Positions 9,965 to 20,364 of a stretch of 44,511 nt of DNA are shown piece by piece (positions within the stretch are counted from its first letter, which is position 1; the number at the start of each line of letters is the position of its first letter). This stretch comes from Mucidula mucida (Eukaryota; Basidiomycota; Agaricomycetes; Agaricales; Physalacriaceae): positions 1 through 44,511 of the forward strand of contig JADNYV010000286.1 of the NCBI GenBank assembly GCA_015501055.1, written 5' to 3'. Below the pieces are notes generated by a model. That model worked only from the letters and a program-made list of their open reading frames with translations. It searched no databases and was not told the origin of the DNA. The position numbers were made by a program, and so were the translations under genes.

Positions 9965-12900
9965 ATGCTGTCAATATTTTCGTCATCTTCTACTTTGCCA
10001 TTTGTATTGGTGCCTAGGTCTGCATTGTGTGTAACCAAAAATGTACGGCCCTTCGGCCCTAATGTACAACAAAATGTATCTAGTATACAACAAAATACAC
10101 CTGCAATACCTACTCAGTCAAAAACCTATAAGATTAAGCATTGGAATGTAAAAGGTCGATTAGCAGCTCATATGACTTGCCCCATCTTTCGTCGCAGCCT
10201 GATGGAATATGACATCAACCTCTTTTAAGAGACTCATCTAATTCCAGAGCAGGAAGGCCGGTTGAAGCTACCGTCAGGATACAATATAAAAGCAATCTCC
10301 CGCATGCCGTTGCCGCTGTTCAAACGTAACTGGGGCGGCGTCGCCGCAATATACTGTTCAGATCTGTCCATCAAGAATGTCAACAAACTTGAGGGACCTG
10401 ATCTGCAGATTTTAGACTGTGGCCCATTTGTTGTCTTTAATGCATATGTCCTGCCAGAGAATAGTCCGTGGGGTGCTTGGACCACAATTCATCCCCTGCA
10501 GCTGCTCTCCGAGTCTCTTACAACAGCCTCCCTACAAGACAAACCCTGTGTGGCTCTTATGGATGGCAACAGCCAAATTGCATCCCAATCAGCACTGCTG
10601 TCCCAATCAGCACTGCTGTCCCACCCCGCGCGCACATTAAATGACACCCATACAAATGCACGAGGAAAAGCTCTGCTCAACCTGGCCGTGGACTGCAAGA
10701 TGATCATCTTAAATGGTATTGCATCCCTGCCTGGTTCTGGGGCGTGGACCTCGTTTCAAGGAAAAACAGCTACAGAACGGGTCTCCGTAATCAACTATGC
10801 ATGGTGCTCACAGTTGTCTCTCAGTGCAATTAAGAGCCTGACTATCTCAGGCTGGGCGCCTGATATGTCAGATCATGCGTCTGTTTCCCTTGAGCTACAC
10901 TTTCCGAAGGTGCAGGTGCCTCCGATACCACGTCCTCCGCCCCGCTTAACCACAGCTGATGCCCGGCCGATTTCCTATCTCGATCACAGAATAGAGCAGA
11001 TACTGTCCACTCCTGTGTTGGCTGACGCCGCATCTGCTCAGCTGTATGGGCTCGCGTCCATTCCTCCAACAAGAATGAAACCCGTCTACTGCGATGGTTC
11101 ATGCCTGAACAATGGTACACCACAGGCAAAGGCGGGTGCCGGCGTCTTCTTTGGTCGTAATAGTCACTGGAATATATCCATTTGTGTCACAGGCCGTTAA
11201 ATAAATAATTGCGGTGAGCTTCTAGCCATTCTTAAAACACTCCAAAGCGTCCCACCAGACTTTACACTGCAAGTCTTCACAGACTCAGAGTACGCCATCC
11301 GCACCATCGTCTATTGGGCGCCGAGACATGCACTGTCAGGCTGGACTTGTGAGAATGCGGATCTCCTCAAGAGTATCGCTGCGTGGCTGAGAGCGCGCTC
11401 CGCTCAACTTATCCTGGTACATGTTAAAGCGCACTGCGGCATTATGGGAAACAAAGAGGCTGATCGCTTAGCTAAATTAGGCGCCTCCCTTCTGATGCCG
11501 ACAGAGCCGTTACCCTCTATGCCTCCACTACACTGGACTGATGGGAGCCTGATGGACTCCTCTGTTGACGGTGTGAAGCTGCCTAAGGTTCGAACAGCTC
11601 TGCCTGAGCAGACACAGCCGAGGCAGTCTACTCAGGAGCAGTCTAAGGAGCAAGCAACACCAATGAACATCGACCCAGCTCACACTCAATCCCACCGCGG
11701 TTGAGACTCAGTGAGATCACGACAAGCCGCTAATCTGGCTGAGCTGACAGACGCCTCGCGGTCCTCTGACTCGTTCTGGAAAACGATTAAGAAGCTGCAC
11801 GGAACTCAACCGCGCCCACCACCGGTGTCTATGAGTGCTTTAGCAGAGCACTTTCAGGAGCGTATGAATCCTCTCCCAGTGCACCCCGAGTCTGCGGAGC
11901 AACAGGCCAGAGATAAGGTGTCTCAACAGGCTCAGGATATCCCGCTGCCCTCGACGCCACCGACACCAGATAATCCATATGCGAAGTTTGGTGGCTGCTG
12001 GACTGTAGAGGACATCAGTGAGGGTAAAGGCCATCTTAAGACTCATGCAGCCTCACCCTCCTGTGGTTTTGATAAACATACAGTCCTTGAAGTTCTTGGT
12101 ATTGATAATGAGCTCCTGTGTGGTCTATTCAATGAGTGTATGGACCGGGCAGAGGTGCCGCTGTCCTGGCTGACGGCGCGCATTATTGCCATTCTCAAGA
12201 AGGATAAGAACCCCGCGTGCGCTGATGGATATAGAGCGATTGGTCTAGAAAGCTGCATTTTAAAGCTGCTGACACTAATGACACATAAGCATTTATATGC
12301 ATGGGCATCAGAGATCGGGGCTATTCCGCCCTCCCAAAATGGCTTCCGCCCCGGACATTGTACAAACAACAACATGTTTATCTTGCGCACAATGATTGAT
12401 CAAGCTCGTGCTGAAGGGAAAGTGTTGTGGGCCGCTTTTGTTGACCTTAGCAATGCCTTTCCATCTACAAATCACAATGCCTTATGGATCAAGCTGCACA
12501 AGATGGGAGCCACGGGGAAGATCTTTGACTGGTTGCAAATCCTCTATCGGGATATGGTGTACATTTTTAGTCAAGGTACTGCAATGTCGGAGGAGTTTTG
12601 CGCTCAAATGGGCGTACTTATGGGGGACCCCGCCTCGCCGACATTATGGATCCTGTTCATGCACGACTTAGAGATAATCCCGCATGATGATGACTTTAGG
12701 CTCATCCTCACAGTGGTATCTCATCTCGAACATGCTGACAATATTGTCCTGATGTCTGCGTCTTGGCTTGGGCTGCAGGATCACCTTAATTGCCTAGAGC
12801 TTGGTGCAGCCGGAACTTCTTGTATGTCAATGCGGAGAAATCTTGGATTATGGTGTTTGGGCATAAGAGTAAAATACCGTCCTCCTTACCGGTTCTCACA

Positions 12901-14184
12901 CTCGCTGGAAAGCCTGTCCGCTACACAGTGGAACACACCTATGTCGGCATCACCATCAACTCTCTTGAGGCTGACATCTTCGCCCAACACTGCAGGAACA
13001 TGACTTGTGCTGCCTGTCGTACTGGCAATGCCGTGTTCTCGATTGAACGAGTGATTGGCACTCTCCCGCCGATTGAAGGGCGCATGCTGTATAACGCGCA
13101 AGTAGACCCTTACTTAATCAATGGCACGGATGTTATTCTGGACGTCACACACATCGTCGCAAACGACATGTACGCGGTTCAGCTCGCGTTCCTGCGTCGG
13201 TTGATGGGTGTGAATGCCCAGTCCATGACTGCCCCTCTGTTCACAGAACTCGGCCTGCTGCCGCTCCCCTTCCGAAGAGTAATGATGGCGCTCCGCTTGC
13301 TACAAGAACTGCTTGACGAACCTCTGTCTGTATTTGCCAGCCTGACACTCGACGTCTGTATCCGCCTCAAAGAAGCCAAACATCCTTCGTGGCTGGGTGA
13401 CTTGAAGTGGGTACTGAATACCCTACCTCGTCCCCTGGGTATGGACGACCTGCCTCCTGTTCTGGTGCTACCTGCGGACCTTCGTTCTTGTACCGCCGCT
13501 GATGTGGAGTCTATGATGAAGATGGTTAGTCATATCGCAAAGACTGGTCTACAGGAAAAGATCGACACATCTTACAAGACCTACCTGCTATGGAACCGAC
13601 TGGAACCATTCTCTCCTCCCGATAAACCAGCTGACCGAGCAATCTATGTGCGACACTATCTCCACCTCCGAGTTACCAAACACAGAAACGCACTGATCCG
13701 GCTCCTGTTTTCCGACCACCCACTGGCACTGCAGCAGCTTTGACGCGCCGATCGTGCACATCCACTTGTTCCTCGCGACGAACGACTCTGCCGGCTCTGT
13801 GGTCTGGCTGTCGAGTCGCCAGAACACGTGATCCTTATCTGTACCGGTGATTCTGGTCTTGTGGACATTTGTGTCGCCGCCATCTCTCTCCTCGACCCGG
13901 AACTCCCTCACCTCAACCTGACCAGGCTGCCGGCGGACAACGCCGGTGCCTTGGTGCTTCTCCGTGCGCTGATTTTCCAGGATGTATGCCTGCCGTTGGT
14001 CGCAAAGCTCGTCTATGATTGCATGGAACTCTTCAAGACATTCGAGCTTCAACGACCAACATGTTCAACGCCGCTACCTGCCGTGCGCACATGGCACCGA
14101 AGGATACCTGGACTGAAAAAACAACCAGCTCGTGCCCCGTTAGTGGACGCTGACTCCGACAGCGATTCAGACTACATCCCGTAG
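9965..14184 (+). pseudogene. LINE ORF2: endonuclease - RNase H - reverse transcriptase
   Basis: ORF2 begins at ATG 9965, 19 nt after ORF1 ends. Endonuclease (about 10125-10905): HWNVKG, ETHL, LMDGNSQ, SVINY (VIDY expected) and MSDHASV. RNase H (11080-11500): YCDGS, GELLAIL, FTDSEYAI and NKEADRLAK supply the four acidic residues. RT (about 12000-12800): FVDLSNAF (motif A), GVLMGDPASP (motif B), and HADN at 12731-12742 where ADD is expected (motif C). The thumb region and a CRLC....H....C knuckle (about 13787-13842) follow in another frame. In-frame stops: TAA 10226-10228, TAA 11198-11200, TGA 11702-11704, TGA 13741-13743. A frame shift lies near 12800. Three tandem SQSALL-type units at about 10586-10625 come from an 18-bp duplication. 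Confidence 0.92.
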
Positions 14185-14345
14185 TGTTCCTCTATTGGCT
14201 ATGGACTGAAATCAATTTACTTTTGGACCACCCCCTTTTTTCTTGTTCTCTCTCTCTCCTCTCGTAGCGGGGGCGACCGACTATAGGTCGGTATTGAGAA
14301 GTATGTTCTCTGAACCGGTGGCCAGAGGTCCGTTGGGACCTTCTT
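14185..14345 (+). other. LINE 3' untranslated region with hairpins
   Basis: After the stop there is a pyrimidine run (TTGTTCTCTCTCTCTCC, near 14240), then CCGACTATAGGTCGG (14278-14292), a near-perfect hairpin, and GGTCCGTTGGGACC (14327-14340), a second hairpin. No poly(A) follows. Such structures at LINE 3' ends are commonly what the reverse transcriptase recognises; that role is inferred here. Confidence 0.5.
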
Positions 14346-14889
14346 AAATGCGGAGATATCCCCGCGGTTGCTCAGTCACTGGGTGGAAATCGGGTCTCGC
14401 CCGCCATAACATTTCCACAAACAGCCGTTCCTTATGGGGACCTTGTGCCGACTCTACCTACCTACCTACCTTTACCGCATCCTTGGTTCATTCGACTGGG
14501 GATCTTCGGCTCATGTCATACCATTCATCGCTACATTACCAGATACGCGAAAATGGGAGTCATATCAGCAAATACAGTATTTCAAAATGAACTTATACTA
14601 CAGTTCGGCCAGAGTGAGATTGACAGATGTCATGGCCGTCGCTGCAGTACAAGCTTTTCTTGCCCCTTTGTAGTTTCGGCGGCAGGCGTTCTGTTCAAAG
14701 GATGGCGTCCTTCCATCCCCGCTGTCTGATCCTGGGTCCTCCTCATCCTTCTCGTCCTCGTCCTCCGCCTCCGCTTCAACTGTCGGGGGTTTATCAGATG
14801 GCTCATAAGGACGCCTGGCGAGGAGGACTTCGATTATAACAGAGTGATTGCCAACAATCATTTTCCCAACAATCTCTACAACGACAATC
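14346..14889. other. no recognised gene
   Basis: The stretch between the LINE and the kinase copy contains a minus-strand open run with an acidic Asp/Glu-rich segment (near 14750) but no recognisable domain. It overlaps the kinase 3' end in another frame and I do not call it a gene. Confidence 0.4.
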
Positions 14890-15890
14890 CTAGTAAAGTG
14901 GTATTGGATCATCCAGGTATATGCTGGTAGTTTGGACACCTGGTCTGACTCTCCACCTCAGCCCACATTCGGGTTGAACAGTTGGATCCTCATCATACAA
15001 CATCTCCAACTGTTCTTTGGGCAAATCTGCGATGTGCCTGTTGATGAACTTCCATCCCCGCTCTGGAGCCCGCTTCATTTGCCCCGCATCCGAAAGAGGC
15101 GTAGTGAAGCGATGCCACATGTTCCCATCGGAGCGCTTCAAGATTTTACGTATGTCTGAGTAGAAGTCCTGTTGCATCTCGTCATGCATCCATCGCGCTG
15201 CAAATGTCTTCTCAGACAGGGCGCCGAACGCCGCGCCCCCCCAGTCGATGAGAACCGGATGATTGCTCTCGGGGCGAAGGATGATGTTGTTAGAATGCAG
15301 GTCGTTATGAGACACGCCGTAGCGGCGGAGGCGTCTTGCAAGATTGAGAATTCTCTGGGAAATGTCCTCCCCTTCCGTTATGGAAATATCGGTCCCTGGG
15401 CGAACGGAGGACATGAGGCGACCGGGGACGTACTCCATCAACAGACCGTCGATGGCGTCCAGCGCTGGATGGATCGAAGACCCAGAAGACATAGGGATAC
15501 GCACACTGCCGAAGCACTTTAGAACGAGGCCCAACTTCTGAGCCTCGGTGAGAGCTTCGTACGCCCTCTGCTCGATGCGGCGGGCATTATTCAAGTATTT
15601 CCAGTGCTCGAGCTCGTCGAACCATTGCGGGTCGTCCTCCGAACGGACACGATATTCGAGTACAGGCGGTCCACCAGTGCGCTCTGGAACTGTCTCTCAA
15701 CGTCGACGCTCCAGGGCACGGTTCGCTCTCCAATGCGGCGATCAGCGAGCTTACAGAAGAGCCTGTCCGGGAGGTCAAGAGCATATTGGAGTGGTTGTAC
15801 TAGAAGGCAAGCAGAGTTGCTGAATGGGTGGAATGCTCTGAGGACCTTTGCTTCGACCATCCGGTTACTAGCACTTGTCACCAATGACAT
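14890..15890 (-). pseudogene. kinase-like protein, copy 1 (frameshifted)
   Basis: Same family as the intact gene at 36369-37391. The N-terminal part (MSLVTSASNRMVEAKVL ...) reads 15890 to about 15690. The rest, in another frame, reads from about 15594 to the stop at 14890 and holds the catalytic loop HNDLHSNNI and the metal-binding DWG. The segment between (about 15590-15690) is frame-shifted relative to copy 2, so one kinase chain is not made unless an unseen intron repairs it. The C-terminus (DDPIPLY) is conserved with copy 2 (DDPVPSY), so decay is recent. Confidence 0.8.
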
Positions 15891-16310
15891 GTGGATAGTG
15901 CTGTTGGCGCTATAGAGGGCTATAGGTGGTCTGACAATGTTTCAGGAGACGTCTATAAGAGTATCTTGAAAGCTTACTGAGGCCATGTATGTGAGCTTAC
16001 TTGAGAAAAGTGGCGTAAACCTGTTGACACCTGTCATTTTCCATGAGTTCATTCAGCGAGCAAACAAGCGAGAAGAGCATACTGGACGAGCTGAGTAGAG
16101 ATGTCTCTGGGTTGGACGTCCGTGAACAAAGAGATCTAGGAAGATGAGCAGTATAGAAGCAAGAGGCTCCGGCAAGTCCCGAGATCAGTGACTGTCCCTT
16201 TTCATGGCATCGTATGTTCGTCGCAAATAATGGACCGAAGATCAGGCATGCTTCGGTGACTCGTCGGCGGTCCAACAACTATACATATAAAGGCAGTATG
16301 TAAAAAATTT

Positions 16311-16388
16311 GCTTTGGCGGGGACTCGAACCCCGGGCGGAGCCATTCTCTGGTGGGAAGACTCCATGTTACCCTTACACCACCAAAGC
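16311..16388 (-). tRNA. tRNA-Gly(CCC) with 8-nt intron
   Basis: On the minus strand a full cloverleaf folds: acceptor GCTTTGG/CCAAAGC (7 bp), D stem GTGT/ACAT, anticodon stem GAGTC/GGCTC (5 bp with one G-T), T stem CGGGG/CCCCG with loop TTCGAGT. The anticodon loop is 15 nt (TTCCCA + CCAGAGAA + T), which fits a normal 7-nt loop with anticodon CCC and an 8-nt intron after position 37. Length is 78 nt. The B box GGTTCGAGTCC is intact. Introns at this position are the rule for spliced nuclear tRNAs. This is the only one of four related copies that looks functional. Confidence 0.88.
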
Positions 16389-16775
16389 TCAACAGATTCC
16401 CTCTGTGTCCATTGATATGTGTGCTAGATTTCTTCTTCGCTGTGGACATCCATTTCTGATCACAACGACGCTCGAGCTGCTTGATTCGTGTAACACAGCT
16501 CCCACATCCCAGACTACGATCTTATGTCTCCACGTCTCGGTCTTCGCTTCAGAATCGATGTCACTCAGATTTGTCTTCAGCCCACGTTCTTTCGGCTTCA
16601 TCATATGCTCTCTTTTCGTGAAATGGATCTCGCCTATGGATGGAGTCAAGGCTTCAAAGCTTCACGTCTCATGACGTGTTCATCAATAGAGGACGCGCGC
16701 GCACAAGACCTTCCTCGCAACTTGGACCGCGGAATTTTTTGCTGATAACATCCATCGATGACCGTATGGTGCTAC

Positions 16776-19700
16776 GTGCGAAGGTGACCTACCGTTAATC
16801 TTCTCAGAACTACTCTCAGGTTACTCTTCGTATCACAATCATGATCGTCAATCACCTACTTCGTCTGCACACTAATTAGGTGCCTTGAGGATACCCACGA
16901 CATCCGACGTTACGCGTATGCGTCATCTTCTCGTCAGGTATTGTGATTCGGAGTTGGAATATCTATCATGGGGAGACAGTTTGAGCCTCGGGTGAGTTCT
17001 TCGAGTTTATACTCTGCACGATAACCCTAGCCCTGAATGAATGGATTTCATCTATCGTATCAGACCAAGGTTACGTCCAGCATCTCACCAACTGGATCTG
17101 ACTCACTCGTCGTAGAGGTGAGTGTTGTCTTCCTCATCCTCATCAGTACAAGGTGACCGTGAACGTGTTGAGAAGCGGAGTTGACGACCGATAACCAGAC
17201 GCTTTTCGGGGGCAATATCTTTTTTATGAAGTGCTGGGTTCACATCCTGGTGGTACTACTCTATCGTGCAGTGGAGATGAGCGAGGAGGAGCTCATCCGA
17301 CAGTTCGTGAATTTCAGCCACAATGCGAAGTACTCCGCGGCGTTGGCATTGCGAGTCGCACACCAGTGACGTGGTAAGTGCCAATGCGACTGTTGACTAC
17401 AAAGCACCATGAACGCGTGGAGAATTCATTTGATAGAGGGACCAAGTAAATCATAGCATGTCTGCGATCTGCGGGATGCGTGGGAGGAATGGTGGTATGT
17501 CGCGAAGAATTTCTGCGCCTTGTAAGGGTAGATCGACACATCACATCTCTCTTATAGAGCCAAGGCAGGTCCTTTGGGTTTTAACAGGTGGCTAATAGAC
17601 CATATGTTATCCGCAATCGAAGAGCGTAAATGATATCGATTCTCCAAGACGCATCCTTTGAATTAAAATCGAGGCTACGCTATAGGTTCGAGTTCCACGC
17701 TTCCAGCGGCAAGCGTTAAGTCCAGCTGTGACGTCACCACATCACATCCCTCACTCGAACAGTCATGTTGGTCTGCCTTCTTCATCGTGGTTTCAGGTTC
17801 TATCCCAAGCCAAGAGCGACTTAAGCTTTGATATCGGCCACCGGATGTACTGCCCTCTTTGCTTTCAACGCCCCATCGTCCCCTGCAGCCGGTAGCTCTG
17901 TCCAGCTGTCGAATCAATCCTCTTCAGACTTCAAATTCCGCGACATTTGGCATTGGACAGTTCGCTCTCGGTGTTTCTCACTCCCATCCAAGCTTACTTT
18001 GTCCCTTGACAACCCCAAGTAAGTCCTATACCACCCTTGCTAATCCTCCCTAGCGCCTGCTTACTCAGACCGTCAAGCTTTTTGTTTACTATATGGGGCA
18101 ACAGGGACGCGCCACAGTGTACACCCCGCGTGCTGGGGGAGGGTGGAGCGCCGGGCAGGGCATCGTTCCCCCGCGTGGGAGGATAGGATGGTCCATATTT
18201 AGTATTGGCTCGACTGACCCAAGTTTAGTAACCGTCTTGACCCGCGAGCCTGCGAATCATGCGCCATCATTCATCAACATCGACTTCAACTTGCCGACTT
18301 TATCCGAGACTGCTCGGAGTTGGAACGGGGCTGCTGCTCATCGATTTTCTCACTGCGAGGTCGAGAGATTTCATTTGGGATCTTCTTCACTCCTGCTCCT
18401 GTGACTCGTGTGTACTGGGCCTTTGCTCAGTCTCCGAGTCTCTCCCGCTTTCGACGTCGTTCCCCCACCTTTCCTTTCCCCAGTTTAGATACAGCACCGG
18501 AGATCTCACGCTTCTCCGTGTCATCAACAGTACATATACACCGCATTCTCACTCATGCCGTCTTCTGTAGCACCGAGATTTTCACGCTGTCAGAGTTTTT
18601 TTTTGCACGGAGGTAGAACGGGTGCGAGCTTGTCGGTGCCATTCCAAGCTGGCTTGGATGAATCGTATCCATGTCTCAGCGCATTCAACGGAACCAAGTG
18701 AAAAGCTGTCAGCTATGAATGGTGCATGACCGACCGACTGACTTGGTATACATCGTGCACCGCCGGCGGCTCGTCATCCTCCGAGCACTACGCGGGTTTT
18801 CGCATGCGCAAATATAGGTTCTTAGGTGCCTGTAGGTAAACTCACACCGCGCCCAAGCTGATGTCCGCCATGACCACGACAGACGCAGCGCTTGCAGAGG
18901 CTCCCCGACGAGTACGGTGCTCCGCCCTGGAATGGCACAGATGGACGGACTTTCGTGATCAGACCGGAAGCGAACAGATACAAAGAGAGGATCAGGTAGT
19001 TCCAAATGACGACTCACAGGACACTGACAGGCGAAGCTGACGCGCTTTAAAAGAACTGTTGACCGTAGACGAAAGGCCCATGACTAGAAAAAAAGGGGAG
19101 ACGGCATCATCTTGGCCTCTACGGCCTGGCTGCCTTTGCTGGACAGAGTTTTCCTTGTCTGACGTCTCCGCTGACCGACGTCTTGGATGCGCCGCGATGA
19201 ATAGGTCCCTCATCGGCTTCTTTCGTCTGTATAAGCTTACGTCTCTTCCAGTCATCATTTCTCCCTGGAGGCATTTCTACTCTGTCCTATCGTCCTGCTT
19301 TTCTCCCATTCAGTCCTTCGCTGCGCGTGCGACGCTGCCTGCTAGCAACGATGGGGTTTACTGCGACGCGGACCCTAATTATCTGGAGGGATTCGCAACC
19401 TTCCCTCCATCGGCTTGGATATCTATCCATCCTATCGCGCACCACCACCACATCATACTGTTCCTAGACGGCGCCAACCAGGCCTCACTGCGACTCTAAT
19501 GACTACGTTTGCACCTGTGACCAGGGCCTGAAAGGAATTGCCCCACAAGAATCACTGCCCATGCGGGTCTCGACGACTCTTGCGAGAATCGAGTTTTACG
19601 ACCAGTACTGGAAGAACGTGTCCGCCTCCGCACGGTGTTATTGTGGCGATGTTACACTTAATCCTCCTGCGCTACGGTTGCGAAGCCGCTCGGGCACGCG

Positions 19701-20283
19701 TAGCTGAAACCAGAGGGCGATGGTGCGGTGGACGTGGGTACGTTGGTGCATCGCTATCGGGTCGCTGGGGAGGAGGGGAGGGACCGGGTGGAAACGCGAT
19801 AGCTGGGATCGGTGGCTGGCGTGAAGGAGAAGGGCCGTAGCCTGATGCTGTGAAAGGGCATGCATTGCGACACTAGAGCGTGACGCTCGCAGATCCTGCA
19901 CCGCCCGTTCAGACCACATACTGCAAAGGCGGTTGCGGAGGAGGACGGCGCTCTTTTTTGACAGCGGGGCACAGTACGGGGAGGGGTATATGGGAATGTT
20001 GAGGCAGATGAGCCTGCGACATCGCAGTGTTAGGTCCTTGTGATATTTCTTTATGACCTTATACATACCAGATTCTTTGACGAGGATATGATAGCAGTTC
20101 GTATATGATGCATGGCAATGCCTGTACATTTCCTAGAAGTGGCTATATCATTGTGAGGTGACTCGCTGGTCGTCTACTTTTGCTATTGCCACCCACGAAC
20201 TTTAGAAGTCTCTTGATTGCCATACCTCGTGCGAATGAGAAGCAGATCAGCCCGTATCAACCAGATATGTCGTAGATGTATAG
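16776..20283. other. no recognised gene
   Basis: About 3.5 kb with no protein I can recognise. Open runs on either strand (for example 19059-19499 plus and 19638-20129 minus) have no known motif and no splice pattern that extends them. There is a T-run at 18593-18604. The right end touches the inverted repeat at 20284. Confidence 0.4.
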
Positions 20284-20349
20284 CCCGGTTGACGGGTTAG
20301 GTCATTCGATTCGTAAGTACAGTTGAAGTACATTACACGAGTTACTAAA
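20284..20349 (+). repeat. 66-bp inverted repeat, left
   Basis: Begins CCCGGTTGACGGG, itself a small hairpin (CCCG/CGGG), and contains GTAAGTACAGTTGAAGTAC, identical in the right copy. Seven mismatches with the reverse complement of 25572-25637, four of them clustered right after the hairpin. Confidence 0.85.
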
Positions 20350-20364
20350 GAGTCGGGAGAATAC

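Larger units (their letters stand above)
8081..14345 (+). mobile_element. LINE (non-LTR retrotransposon), dead, interrupted by a solo LTR
   Basis: Two reading frames: ORF1 (8090-9946, with LTR insert) and ORF2 (9965-14184) encoding apurinic-type endonuclease, RNase H, reverse transcriptase and a C-terminal CCHC zinc knuckle. The placement of RNase H between endonuclease and RT is unusual. At least four in-frame stops in ORF2, one in ORF1, a frame shift in each, and changed catalytic residues show it is inactive. The 3' boundary is set after the hairpin-rich 3' UTR and is approximate. Confidence 0.9.
14890..16775 (-). repeat. inverted segmental duplication, arm 1
   Basis: This segment matches 35427-37391 in the opposite orientation, including the kinase gene, the intergenic region, the tRNA-Gly gene and about 380 bp beyond it (to near 16775, CATCCATCGATGACC). 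Similarity stops soon after the kinase stop codon. By eye most of the arm is well above 80 per cent identical. Confidence 0.9.

Noticed and set aside
19059..19499. 146-residue open frame on the plus strand
   Set aside because: No motif, uneven composition, and no splice-linked neighbours; an equally long run exists on the other strand nearby.
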